Shown: positions 25,804 to 39,310, numbered from the stretch's first letter. The stretch is DNA of 64,000 nucleotides from Cymbidium sinense (GCA_021442155.1 CM038228.1:10519179-10583178); one strand, 5' to 3'. The notes: generated by a model from the sequence alone, not told the origin. A program made the numbers and translations.

Positions 25804-27211
25804 CGTGGGCTCCAAAAATTCGCCACCGACCTCTCAACATATTGAAGAGAGTATGGTTTAAAATGTGTTGGTGTAATTTTCAGAAGAAATATAGAATAGT
25901 AGATAAGACACTACCTAGAGATTTCGTCCTCATTTGGTGAGACCTTTAGATCTGGTTTCAGGTTTCCTATAGGCGCAAGCCCCTATAGTTAATTACCCCT
26001 CTCAATATTGAGAGAGAACTTTCGATTAAGGCTAGTCGTTAGATTGCTCAATATGTAGCATATAGTAGCAGCATGTGGAATTTTAGAATTTAGATTTAGA
26101 ATTTATGAAATTCATCATCATAAGCTTAAAGCGGATGGTTGGGGGAATGATGATGTGCAAGATCTAGATCCCATGGTTCCGTCATCCCGGGCTATCGTAG
26201 TCCCTAGTCTACTTAGTCAGAGGAGGTAGTCAACTCAACATGATCGAAGGATCCTTATCAGCAACACATGGGTTACGCCATCCAAGAAATCTTTGTAGAC
26301 TTGGGGTGGTGTTTGTCTAAGGAGACAATCTTAAGTCTACCTTAGCTGACAGAGGACTTATTGCCCTATCAAGTATACCCTATGGTTCACAACTCAAAGG
26401 GTAGAGCCATTGTGGAGCATACGGGCTACGGTCGTGATCATAATATAATGGAGCATTATTGACCAAACCACCGTCAAAGGACTCGATTGTGCGCATCATC
26501 ATGGAGCCTAGCCAATGCGGTTAGAGGACACGCGTCCCTTGCGGCATGAGATTGATTGAGAGTGAACATAGTAGAATACTTGATTTGACATTGGCTCCTT
26601 TGTGAGCTAGACTTTTCTTAATTTGTCACCTTGAACAAAAAGTTGTGGAATGTAGATAGATTGAGTTTTGCTTTAAGATTTTAATGATTGATTTTCATTT
26701 AAGCAGTTTTTAGATTAATATTTGATTTAAGTTAATTTGATTTGAAATTAGAATCACTTTTTTATGGAAGTATCCCCTCCGGTTGAAATCACCATTCAAC
26801 ACAGCCATCATCAGGGTAGTTAATTGATTGAATCAAATATATTTGAGAACTCCAGATCCTGTCAACTCTATTTAGCTCTAATAGAGGATCAGATCTACTA
26901 TCACATGACAGAATTAGCTTCTCAGATATTTTAATAAGTTGAAATCCTTATAATAATTAGATTTTTAAGTTTTGTTAATCTAGATCTGGTTCTAAGACTA
27001 AACCGAGAAGCAACCCGCGCAGCATCCTCAAACACTAAATTTAAACATTCAGTATAGTGTCGAGGCCCATGTGAGTGATTTGTAATTTAGGTAATTTTAT
27101 TTTTGAATTATGAGATTGATTTTTATTTTTATTTAATTCCAATTTATCCTGTGCAACCTTTTCAGATATTAAAATTTGTACTTTAAATTTCTATGTCCGA
27201 GTACATATAGC

Positions 27212-28924
27212 TTAGATAATTTCATCTAATTAATGAAATCACTCACAATAAAAATTATAATTATAATAAAATTTCTTTTATTTTTGGATTGAAGGAAAGT
27301 TCCTTCATTCGTGCAGCATTTAATTTAGTATCACTTTCTGTCTACTTGCAAAAAAAATTGAAGATCTGGTGGCATATAATGTGTTATAAATTGATCTAAT
27401 ATCTTATTAGATATTTTGGATTAATATTTAATTGATTCCAAGTTGATTAGTATTTGAATATTCAATAGACTCTTGCTTATGACAATTCTCAAATTCATCA
27501 CCAACTATTCTCAAATTCTCCTTGATCTAATTCGAGTATTTAATAAGGCGATGAATATACTTCAAACATTTTCCAATGATTCATTGCTTATGCTTATTAG
27601 CAATCATTCGATCTCATGGAAAATCTCTGATGAATTCTTTAATTTTTTTCAATTTATTTGAGTATATTTGAAGGGTATATCTTAATTTTAAGAAGCTCTC
27701 TTATGCTTTGATTTGATGTTCAATCAAGATTCCTACTTCTTTTGATACCAAACCTAATTTTCAATTATTCAATTAGTTTTATGATTATTTGTTTGTGAAT
27801 TTAATACTTTGACTATTTAATAAGAGGCACTATTCACATAAACAAATATCAATTCCAATATCCCTAACTCCACATTAGACTTCATATTTAGTGAATTACT
27901 AGACTTCAAATTTATTATAAGTCTCTTATAAGTTTGATATATGCCTCTTAAAGTTTCAACAAAAGCTTGTTTAGTTTTATAAAATTTGAAGAAAAGAGAA
28001 CCCATTTTACCGCTTCAATTTAAACCACTGAGGATTACAATTAAAGCTTGTAAGTTTAGTATCATCCATCAAAGCCTGTCATCACACTCGATTATTAAAT
28101 TTAGATAAGGATGGGTTCCACATTGTATCCTCTAATTCCTATAAATAAGAATAAGAGGGGGCCTTCCATTTCATTCTACTTATTTGAGGAGTTGGAGTGC
28201 TTAAAAGAGAGGGGATATTTTTTTAGTTCAAAATTTGGGTGGGCTTTCAACTTTACTTAGATAAATCTTGTAAGTGCTTTTTACTTCTTTTCTCTTTGAT
28301 TTGATGTTTTACCTTTGTATTCATTATATGTTCTTTTCTCTTCTTTTTTTATTTGATTTCAATTTTAAAAGATTTCCATTTAAATTTATCTAAGTTCCAA
28401 ATTTTAGTCTAAATTTCGGCAGTAGAGGAGCGACATCTAATAATTTGTTTGGCTTACTTGCGCTATTGAAGCGTCTCTTGATACCACGACATCTTCACCC
28501 GCTACACCCTACTGGGCATTAGTAGGATCTTGAAACCTGTAAAGAAAGATGCAAGCATATATATATATATATATATATATTTCTACATTCACATTCCTAC
28601 ACGTCCACAATTAGCCACAATGATGAACTTGCACATCCCTATAGGAAGTTTGGCCTATTACTAATACAAGAGGGATTCAAGTTTCAAATCTTGCATTTAC
28701 TGAAATCTGATTTCAGATTTCTAGTTTGCTAAAATTCTCCAATTTGCTAAAATTAATTGGGTTTTGTGGCTCGATATCAAAAAATTAAGAAGAAAGGGAG
28801 AAGGAAAGATAGCAGTGACTCAGCTTTGACTTAATCGAAAATAGAGAAGAGAGGGAGAGTGAAGGGAAAAGGGGTTGTCGGCTAGGGAAGAGGATAGTGT
28901 AGAGGGCATGGAGAATTTCAGCCA
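27212..28924. other. 1.7-kb LTR segment missing from the partner LTR
   Basis: It has no coding content. It holds a CTATAAATAAG motif near 28,138, a (TA)n run (28,558-28,581), and a GA-rich end that blends with the following LTR sequence. I saw no target duplication around it, which leans towards deletion in the other LTR. Confidence 0.5.
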
Positions 28925-29939
28925 GGGAAGGAATTTGGCTAGAGGTGATTTCGGTTGGGGAAAATGGGGGGAAGGAAATGAAAAGAAAATTTTGGTTAGG
29001 GATTGAAGGGTTTCGACTGCTCCAAGTGGACGGAAAGGAAAATCGAAAGAGTGGGAGGGAGGTCGGGTAAAGGGGATAGGAGGAAAATCGAAAGGGTGAG
29101 GAAGAGAGGGAGAACTTACCTTTGCTTGTGTGCGGATTGGACGAGGGAGGGAAAAATAAGAACCAAGATGAGAGTCTCATTTCTTTAAGGAGGAGGAAGG
29201 AGGGGGGAACGGTTGAGGAGATTGTGCGTGTAGTTTGGCCATTCAAACAGAAGAATGGGATGAAGGAAGGAGGATCGAACGAGAGGGAGGTTGTTGACCT
29301 CATTTTTAGGATGAGCTCTCAACTCCTCCATCTTAGACATAGGACTTCTCTTAGACATTAAGAGTTTCTTAGTCTTAATACATTTCTAGTTTAGGTGAAC
29401 ACTTAACCTAACCCTAGAGACTTAGAAGGTTTAGCCATAGGAATAGGTTATGCCTTAGGGGTGTTAGGAAAATTTACCTACCCTATAGCCTGAACCAAAT
29501 CCTCACTTCCTTCTTTCAAGATAAACTCAAAATTTGAATCAACTTCAACTTCAAATCAAACCTTGAATCAATTTCAATGGATTTTCTCAAATCATGAATC
29601 AATTCCAAATTATTGAAACTCATGATTCAAATCCAAAACTCAAATTCAAATTCCAAAAAAAAAAAAAAAACTTTCTTGAACCCTTTGATTCTATCTTATG
29701 GACTTAGCTAAAATCAAATCCAAATCAACTCAAATTCAAGAAATTTTACTCATTACCCATTTATAATCTCATTTATATTCACAAATATAAATGAAATATA
29801 AATTTAAATATTCAAAACCAAATTCAAAAAAATTAAACCCAAGTCAAACCAATATTAACCTTTTTGACTTGAACTTATCAAATGAATCAAAACTCATTTG
29901 ACTTTAAATCTCTTGCAAATGGATTTATATTTTAATTAT

Positions 29940-30720
29940 AAATCCATATGTGAGCTCAACCAAACTTGAATCAAGCCTTGATCAAGCCCATTAAACCCAA
30001 TTGACTCACTTGACCTAAAGTGGCCAATTTGACCTACATGAACCAAAATCTAATTCAATCCAAATCAAAGTGAATTAAGCCAATCCAAACTTTATGTCAT
30101 ATTTGTTGATCATCACAGGTTAATCAATTGTCATGAATTGGGTCAAACCAAGTCAACCTAGCCCATTGACCAAGTCAACCCTTTAACCCATATGAACCCA
30201 AATTAGCCAAGTTGCAACCTAAACCATATTGATTACAACCGATGGCTCATGTTCACTCCAAATTGATTATTGAACTTGAACAAAGCTTCAATTAAACCCA
30301 ATTTGACTAATTGACCAATTAGACCCAACCTAGCTCAATTGACTAGCCTAATTTGATCTAAATGGTCAAATCAAACCAAAATCAAATTAAACTAAAATTG
30401 ATTGAAACCAAAGCTTGTAACATATTCCAAATGATCAACCAAACCCAAACCAAGTCATGATTCAAGCCAATTTGATCAATTGGGTTAAATTGATCAACTT
30501 AGCCCAAATTGAACTAAAGGATCAAATTAGCCAAAATCCAAATTAAATCAAATTAATTGAAACCAATTGAACCAATACAATCAAAATGATCATTTGAACT
30601 TGACCCAACTCTTGGTTTGACCCAATTTGACCAATTAGTCAACCTAACCCATTTTGACCTGATTTGACCAAATGGGTCAAATTAACCTAAATTAAACCAA
30701 ATGAACTTCAAATGATATGA
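29940..30720. repeat. Low-complexity tract rich in TTGAC and CAAATTGA
   Basis: About 780 bp are built from degenerate combinations of TTGACC, TTGACT, CAAATT and AACCCAA on both strands. It forms no clean tandem period. Confidence 0.7.
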
Positions 30721-31609
30721 AATTTGGTCCAACTTACTTTTGACTCATTTCAAATCTACCCAAATCAAATTCAATGCCAAATGACCACTTTGCCCTTGGG
30801 TCAAGGGCATCCCATAAGAAAAGACACTTTCCGAAGTGGTCATTTCTCTTTCTTGGCCACTTGATACTCATCCAATGGTCCACATAGGCACCAAGGATAT
30901 TGATTTTCTGATCCAATGAGTGGTTGGAGCAGCCATGACTCATGGGGAGGTGAAATCACCTCACCTCTCTCATTGGAACACTTGGCATGAAGGACTCTCA
31001 CCTCCCCTTGGCTAGGACACCCATTTATCCTTCATGGCAACCACTTTTTATGCCTTAGCCAACCATAGAGAGCCACTTAAGATGATTCTCTTCTATTCCC
31101 AACCACTGCAAGCCAAATGACATGAGTTTGGAGCCAAAAATGAAAATAAAAGAGTTAATTTTCATTCACTTTTCATTCCAAGGCTTTAGAGGCTGAAGCA
31201 AAGCCCCATTTCCCTCATTCTCCTACTCCTAGAGCTCCCAAACCCATTAGCAATCATCCCTACTTCATTTTGGAGAGAAATACTCCAAAATTAAGTGGAT
31301 TTCGGCAAAGAAATGATGATCACCGAAAGAAACTTCATTTCGACATGAAGGCGAGGATCAAAGCTCATTCTAAGGCCTCTTCCCTTGCTCAATAGCATGC
31401 TCGGGTCATCACCGTCGCTAGAAATCATCCCCGGTGAGGTAACAATTTTTTGCACAATTTTTATTTACTCTAGATAATCTCGCATTTTTTACTTTAAATC
31501 ATTCCAATTAAAAATTAGAAATTTTTTGGTGTGAATCGATGTGAAAACGAGTCTATTTGGATAAGTTTTCACTCAGAATATCTCATTTTTCCCAAAATAG
31601 CCCTGATTT

Positions 31610-31980
31610 TACTGTTCGCCATCGCGGTGTAGCGGGCGTCAATCTCGCGTTCGCGGATCGAGCTTTCGGATGCCGCGTGGACCGTGACCTTTGATCGCTT
31701 GCGATGCGATTGTCAATCGCGTGGTTCATTGATCGCATCGATCGCCGATGCGATCTAATTTAGACCATCTGATCGGCGATCGAACGGTCCGGATCAAACC
31801 ACGCGTCACGGTCTTAGTTGTTGACTCATCTCCGCTCTTTTGGTTGATGTGGCACCACGCGCCAATCGCGCGACGTCATGTAGCGCACGTACCACATGAC
31901 ACCGCACACCCAATCATGTGGCGCCAAGTGGCGCCGCGTTGCCACGTCAGCGTCATGTGGTATGCTGACTATGTTAAGTA
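31610..31980. other. CpG-rich block with GATCGC and ACGT-core motifs
   Basis: This stands out sharply from the AT-rich surroundings. It holds many GATCGC/GCGATC words, GCGACGTCATG, GCCACGTCAGC and repeated GTGGCGCC/GGCGCC words. The open frame across it (31,748-31,981) is a by-product of low stop-codon density. Such blocks are seen as promoter-like parts of some plant LTR elements; that role here is inferred. Confidence 0.6.
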
Positions 31981-33849
31981 GGAAAATCAGATTTTTCTGA
32001 TTTAAAAAATTATTTAAATCACATAAAACTTCAAAAATTCATAAAAAATAAAATACTTGGCCAAAAATTATAAATAATGGCTCATTGGATTCATCTTTCT
32101 GAGAGGAGTCCAACAAACCCAAAACCCCAAATTATACTAAATAGTTTGAGCTTAATTTAACTTTTAGTAAAAATTAAATTTCATTAATTAAACTAAAAAT
32201 ACATGTCAAATTAAGTTGAAACTTTCAAAGATTAATATTGATATTAAAATACACCTACCATAAAAATTTCAAGTTAAAAGAACCTTTGGATTAAAAGATA
32301 TTGAATTTTGAGTTTCAAATGATTCATTTTAATAAAATAAATTAACAAACTTCATAAAAATCACTTAAATCAATTGAAACTTCCTAAATTCATAACTAAT
32401 TGTAAAAAAAAAAAAAATACAAACTCAGGTTCATTTTAAAGATAATTTAGAGCAGAATCTAATAATATTATTTTTAATTGAACTTGAGCAATATATGTTC
32501 CTTAATTAGGGTTTATTTAAAAACTTAATTATCCTAATTACTCCCTAATGACTTAATTAATTAATTTTAAACTTTTCAGGCTTGTTTAGTGGGATGACTT
32601 CTGCCTCCCCTAATTTTCTTGGAATTTATTAATGAGTTAATTAGAAAAATTAATTAATGAACCCTTAATCACTCTCTTAATGTAATTAAACTTAATTAAG
32701 TAAGTGAAAAGTGGTTTAATTCCTTGATTAAGTTAATTAAACTTGGTTCAAGTGATTATGAGGTTTATGGAATGATTTTGGGATATTTTTCTTAAGCTAT
32801 TCCCTAAACCCCTTTCTTATTTAATCTAAATCTAATTAAAGGTTAATCCACTAATGATCTACCTAATTAATCAAATCAAATTCTTAAAACCAAAATTAAT
32901 CTAGAAACTTAATCATCTATTTCTTCCTTGAGATGCTTAGTGTTCAATAACCTAAGAAAACTTAAGAAAATCATACCCAATCCACATGTGTGGGAAAGGG
33001 TTATGAAAGTACTTAAATTAAACCCATTAGCTTAATTAATCATTAATTATGAGCCAATTGCATTAGGTACCTTTCTTTCCTAGGATGCATTGCTGGTTTA
33101 AATTCCTTGTGGTTTTATGTCATACATTGGCTCATAATTATTTGATTAAATATGTTAAGGTGGTGCAGGTAAGGGGTAATTAATGAACTTAAAGTACACC
33201 TTAACCTAACTAAAGCATAAAATTGATCTAATCATCTAAAAATTAAACTAAAATAATACACACATGTGGGAATGGGTTAGGACCAGCAAATCTTTTCACA
33301 CTTTCTTAATTCAAATCAAACTCAAAATAAAATGAAAGTCTCTTTAAACAACTTTTGATTCTCTTTAAATGATCTTACTTCATAAGATTATCTTTAAGAA
33401 TTAATTAAGGTGAGTGAAGTTACATGCTTACACTTTATTTCTTTTAGCATGCTAAATGTGTATGTCATATGAAAATCAGGCATTCATGTCTTTTGAAAAT
33501 AAAATTAAAATGAAACATTTCTTTTATGTAAAATTGCATATTTTGGCTAAAGTAAGATATGAATGGCTATTATCACTACTAAATACAAAACTATTTTCAA
33601 AACTTATAAACCAAACATTACAAATGAAAAGTATGCTATTTATAAGTACTTATGAGCTTGCATGTATAAAATTTGTTATGTGACTTTTTCTTCTCTTTCT
33701 TAACATAGGTTTGTGTAGGATTTGCAAAGTGTATAGTCCATTTGAAAAGGATATAACACTTGTTTGAAATCCATTCCTATACACTCCTATGTCATGACTC
33801 AAGAAGGAATTCTAGATCATGCATATAAATTAAACAACCAAAATCAAAT

Positions 33850-34320
33850 AAACAAACATAAAATTTTTGCATGATTCTCTTTCCATGCATTTCTTTTTAT
33901 ACATGCACATGTATTTAAGAAAAGTGGTATATTAGTCTGGACAACCACAGGTTGCGGCTTTAAGTAGCCTAAGTAGGTCTTGTATAATAATGGCATCGTA
34001 CTCACTTATGTCTTTTATACTTGTAAATGTGCATATGAAAAATGAATAAAAGACTCACTCTCTTCTACTTAAACAAACAAACATAAACCTTTTGCATGAT
34101 TATCTTTCCATGCATTTCCTTTTGTACATGCACATGTATTTAAGAAAAGTGGTATGTTAGTCTGGAAAATCCTAGGGTTACGAGGCTTTACGTAGCCCTA
34201 AGTAGGTCTTGTACCTTACACCCCTAGTGCTAACAATGGCACCGTACTCACTTATGTATTTTATACTTGTTAATATGCACATGAAAAATGGATAAAAGAA
34301 TCACTCTCTTCTACTTAACA
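33850..34320. repeat. Two tandem ~230-bp repeats
   Basis: Both units contain TTTGCATGATT, TTTCCATGCATTT, ACATGCACATGTATTTAAG, AAGTAGGTCTTGTA and ACTCACTTATGT. They start near 33,850 and 34,075. The second unit has an extra ~25 bp. Confidence 0.85.
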
Positions 34321-36925
34321 AAATCATGCATACATGAAACATTCCAAATTTTCTTAAGGCAACCTCTCTTAGCATTCATCATTAAGGTGTGATAAATACT
34401 TGCACCGCATGTATAGATATGCTTAGGATTCATTCATGTGCATGATACACATATGGGAAAGAAATAAAATGTTGTGTGTTTTGTGATAGTAATTCACTTT
34501 ACTTAATATTAAAATGTCTTTCTTTTTTAATAGTTTGTTTAGGGAAAATATAAACTTAGGATTAACTAAAACACATAATAAAACATTCACTAAACAAAAA
34601 TCATTAATGAATCTATCTTAGAAATTACTTAAGGTAGGGAGAAATGTGAAGTTCTCTTCTCTTCTCCCTCTCTTTGCAACTTAGTAATTAAGTAGGTTCA
34701 TTCAAACTAAATTAAAATCATCAAATAAAAATCAACCAAATCAACTAAACAACTTAAATGAGACCACCCTTCTAAGTTGAAGGACGTTGTAATAAAAATA
34801 TAAATGCTTTTGCTGTGCAGGTGCTTTTACCCTTAAGCATAATCCAATAGGCCAGGTGGACTTAGTCACCCATGCATGGGGTGCTAAGTTCAATATACAT
34901 GCTTGGGATTTGTATGATTTGTTTAGCTAATCTCTATTCTGCAGGTGTTAACTAGATTTACTTCTCCTTTTCATGTAATTTTGCAATTAGGATTTTGGAA
35001 TGATTATTATGGGGGATTAGGATGAGCATTGGTCATAAGTTCTCATCTTATGTACCATGTAAAGCCTTTGGAGTAACCACCTTCCAACCATCCAAAATAA
35101 GGAACTAAAAGAAGAAAGAAGAAAAGAAGAAATGAAGACCCCCATAACATGGATTCCTTGCATAATTGTAATTAATTCATTTATAATCAGGGTTGTATAA
35201 GGGTAGAGCTCAGCTACCCAATTTGTTTTGGGTTTGTGTGGTGGTGCCTGACCACAAATGGCCTTTTATTCTTTTGTGTTAGCTTTATAAAATGATTGAT
35301 ATTTTGTTTAGCTTGTGCTTTAAAAATGACATCCTTTTCCTAGTTTCTTCTTTGTTTGATGTATGGCCTGGATGACGATTAGGCTTTTAGGGTAAAATAA
35401 ATCTTTTACCAAATTAATTAACTCAAAATTGAAAATAAATAACTCATAACCTCATCTAAAGCTTAGGTTAAAAATCAAGATAAAAGAATTAGCAACCCTT
35501 TAGCTGGATGAGCATTATTTTTATAACATCATGCATCAAGGCATATTGTTTCACTCTTGATTGGAGGGCTTCCACCCATGCCAGTGAACTTGGCTTGACC
35601 TGTGAGAGCCATGGATGAAACACAGCTCCTTATTTAGCAAATTTTGGCCCAGAATCTTATTTCTCATGCATTAGGCATAAAAATCCTAAAGCCTATGTCA
35701 AATTGATTGTCCAAAAATGAAAATAAAATGTAATATGATTTGCATTAGATTTAAATCATTAAATCATGCCCATGATCTAGTCTCTTAGAGTGTGTTTAAG
35801 GACTTAGTCTCTTTCTAAGTAAATAATGCCTAGTTATCTTGCATAAGACAAATGACTTGCCTCCATGCATTTAAAATCATAGGAGGAGTTGGCCTAAGTA
35901 GTTATAAGTCGAAACAGTCGGGTGGTTAATCCTCTCTTATGGAGGTGAACCATAGACCCATTTTCACCTTAGATTTAGGTCGTGCTTTGGCCCTTGCCAA
36001 AGCTCCCTCGATTTAGGTTCTGAGGTTGCTTCTCTCCTTTGCGGGCCACAAGCATAAGTCCTCACCTCTTAGGAACTTTCTATGACCTTGTATCATGGAA
36101 TTGTAAATCTCTAATAAAAAATTCAACTCGAACAAATAATTCTCTTCAACTTTAAAAATATAAAGCCCAACCATAGGATAGTTTGAGATGCTTGCTAGGT
36201 TTCTTAGCATCGTAAGCGCCTCCTACTTATCTTCCTTTAGCTCTGAAAGAACTCCCTCCACTTTGATCAATCCCATTTGATCTTCCAAAAATAAACTAAT
36301 TGATTGATAGTCATATCCTCAAAATCTTTTAAGACAATGATCATTTACCTTAATTGAGAGTATTCTTAAGGAATCTTATTCCTTAAGATGCAAATAACTA
36401 TGGGGGCTTGCCTCCATAGGAAACTTAATGAACCCGATTTAAAATAAATCATGCTTTACTTTTTCATGTAAAGTAGGGAAAGAATCTCTGGTATATACGA
36501 AAACCTATAGTCCTTAGTAGTCCTTATTCAGGTGATTAGGTCCATTGTAGGGTGGTAACTTCTATCTTTCGAGATAGAACACCTCTCCTCAATGTCATAC
36601 TTGAACACCCTAATAAGACCATCTGTGGATCTATGTGGTGTCCAAACTAAAGGCATATATTTTCATTTTCATTTATCTTCTTCAAAAAAGGATAGATGAA
36701 GGCAGGAATAATTTCACCATAAAGGTCGAACAAAGAGATCGCGTGGGCCGTGCATGCTCGAGTCATGCGTGATGTGTGCTCCTTCGACCGTGAAAATAGA
36801 TTATGGGTCAATTTTAGGTTATTAGCCCTTATGGGTCAATTTTAGGTTATTAACCCTTTTGATAATATTATTAATATTATTTAATCAACTTTAATATGAA
36901 CTTTACACTGACCTCAATATAAGGT

Positions 36926-36927
<2 letters not shown>

Positions 36928-36979
<52 letters not shown>
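36928..36979. repeat. (TA)n microsatellite in the 3' LTR
   Basis: About 26 units. The same point in the 5' LTR (about 49,982-49,990) has only a few. Confidence 0.95.
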
Positions 36980-36981
<2 letters not shown>

Positions 36982-37490
36982 AAGAATATTCTGATGTTCT
37001 GAACACAATGGAGCAGTCCATTTTGTGATCAGAGGTTGTTTGGTTCAAATCGGCATCAAATTGATCAATTTTAGCTCAAAATGCGCATTATCATTTCTGA
37101 TCGCTCGATTTTCATGCGGACTTGTTCGAATTGAGTGTGAATAGTCTTACTTGATAGATTTTAATATTTCAAAACTAACAACATAATTAATTTTATGAAT
37201 GGAGATCGTTTGGACATCGTCACAACTTTCTAGCTCCGATATGCATATTAGCACATTGATAGCTTGATCGCTTGGTCGGTTGATCTTTAGATTATGCAAT
37301 ATTTATATTTTGACCAATTTTGATGTTTTGACTGTGATGGTGAAGTCTGTTTATCGATTGGAGATCATTTGGACTGATTTCGATGATGTTTGACACATCT
37401 CAGTCTCAATTTATGCTCTAAAGAGTTTGAAGTCGATCGAATTCACCTTATAAGCTCAATTCAGTTGTGTAGCATATGGGAAGGTCAATA

Positions 37491-39098
37491 AATATCCCCT
37501 AACAAATGTGATTCACATATGGAGTGAGTCTTATTTGTTGAAAACTAGTTGACCCTTTGGGCTGTCCATAGAACTTGGATCATTTTAGCTTCGATTGTAA
37601 TAGCTTACAGAGCTTTGATAGGATTTGTCATTAGTATGATGCCTTATTTTGGACATGCTAAGTGACGGGATTGACAAATTTGTAAGAATCAATTTATCGG
37701 ATAGATAAGAGTTCTTACACTACTACTCTCTACTTCAATGGCTTTGCTGAAGATCTTTTTCTTTTATGTTATTACAGATTTGAGTTTCCTCCAACCCCAG
37801 CTTCATGCTTGGTTGAGTTTGATGGAGGAATTGGTTTGCTTATTTTGATGTTTGGAATTCCTTTTATCCTAGGTTTAAGCTTGATGGACTTGATGAAAGA
37901 TTGACCTGATTTGTGTGTATTGACTTGTCAGGAAGTGCACATATATCTTCAGTCCTATGCTTATTATTTTAACGGACTTGTTGAAGAGTGTGTATAGATG
38001 ACCCAGCCTTCTGGGTTATATTAGGTCTATAATATTGAGTTATTAACCTAGCAATGCATGCATTAATAGACTGAATAACCACTTAATTCTTTTAGTTCGA
38101 CCATCAGCCTTGTATGAACTATGGAATTGTTTCCTCAGTCCTGTGCTTTCTGCTTTGACGGACTTGATGAGGAGATTTTCTTTGATACGTACTTTATGCT
38201 TGATCATATCATTTTAAAATAGATTGAAATATCACCTTACAGATAATATAAATATTGACTTGAGGCAGCTCTGAATTAAGAGTTTTCTGAGATTATCTTG
38301 GTCTATCGATTAGGTAAAAAGTCTCTTGGATTCTAATTGCTTGTAGTTACTAACCTGGATCTAGTTTGAGATTAAACAACTATCATTATTGGACTAACGA
38401 TCAGGGGCTCTTTCACTGTGACTTTTTCTTATGGATTGTTGAGTGAGGAGAGCGTCAGCAACATGGCCATTTATAGGCTTATTGAGTTTGACCTTTAGAA
38501 CTTACTCGAGTCTTCGACTTAAACTATGATGGGTTGGTGATTTGGTCATCGGACTAACGAACGGGGGCTCTTTCACTACGGCCTTTTCTTATAGCTTGTT
38601 GAGTGAGGAGAGCATCAACAACTCAATCATTTATGGGCTTATTGAGTTTGGCCTTTAGAACCCATCTATGTCCTAGACTTTAGGATGTAGAGGTTGATAT
38701 TTTTCCCACTTAATTGATTAAAGCTTCCAAGATTAGGAGTTCTTCTAACATACTCTCCGATATTTGATGAATCTTGGAGAGAAATTTTTGGCATTTAGGG
38801 CTATCTATTCATGCGTAGAAATAGATTCATTTTTTCCTAGAAACTTTAGCAATAATAGTTATAGTTAAGTTCAGGGATTTCGTCATAAAGCTCGATGTCA
38901 ACCTGAATCAAAATATGTTCGAGGTTCTCACCTTATAGCTCGATGTCAATTAAAATAAACTTAACATAAGATAAATATGCCCCTTATCTTGCAGGGGAAA
39001 TTCTAAAATACATTTAGAAGAACTTTCAAGATGAAATTAAGCAAATATATCAATATTTGAGTTAATATGCTCTTAAGAGGGTTTTAACATGTAATAAT

Positions 39099-39163
<65 letters not shown>

Positions 39164-39310
39164 TAAATTTTCATGGGAAATTTTTTTATCTTGAGTAAAT
39201 ACAGTTATTTAGGGATCTCAGCACAAAGCATAATGTCAACCTAAATAGATATACTAAAAAAATACCCACTATCTTGCAGGGGGATTTATATTATACCTCG
39301 AGAATGTATT
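37491..39310 (-). other. Retrotransposon 3' spacer between integrase and 3' LTR
   Basis: Non-coding. It contains a tandem pair of about 170 bp (38,385-38,515 and 38,550-38,690, both with GGGGCTCTTTCACT and GTTGAGTGAGGAGAGC). A further repeated motif sits near 38,870-38,995 and 39,190-39,290 (ending CTTATCTTGCAGGGG or similar). A (TA)n run lies at 39,105-39,159. Long non-coding 3' regions with internal repeats are typical of Tat elements. Confidence 0.7.

Larger units (their letters stand above)
29292..36721 (+). mobile_element. 7.4-kb non-coding element nested in the LTR
   Basis: The boundaries come from the partner LTR, which runs straight through the site (GGGAGGTCGAAC at about 49,750). 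The insertion starts TGTTGACCTC after GAGGT (29,287-29,291) and ends before AAGGT (36,722-36,726), a likely 5-bp target duplication with one mismatch. No open frame of significance and no transposase or pol motif is seen on either strand, so it looks non-autonomous (LARD-like). Its right part recurs inverted at about 58,530-59,990 and in short form at about 52,715-52,870. Strand is set by the TG start only; the right end does not show a clear CA, so the class is uncertain. Confidence 0.65.
25804..37490 (-). repeat. 3' LTR of the large retrotransposon, split by an insertion
   Basis: Three blocks match the right LTR in order: 25,804-27,210 against 48,042-49,405; 28,925-29,291 against 49,420-49,757; and 36,727-37,490 against 49,755-50,476. 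Between blocks 2 and 3 sits the nested element at 29,292-36,721. Between blocks 1 and 2 lie 1.7 kb that are absent from the right LTR. That part includes GA-rich sequence like its flank, so deletion from the right LTR is as likely as insertion here. The first base of the LTR terminus has changed from T to C. Confidence 0.88.

Noticed and set aside
28785..29361. Long open frames on both strands (172 codons minus; 61 and 79 codons plus)
   Set aside because: They lie in GA/CT-rich LTR sequence with few stops. The matching frame at 49,590-49,823 is an LTR copy, and the composition is low-complexity.
31748..31981. 77-codon ORF in the CpG-rich block
   Set aside because: GC-rich sequence has few stops. 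The predicted peptide is His/Arg-rich with no domain, inside a non-coding element.
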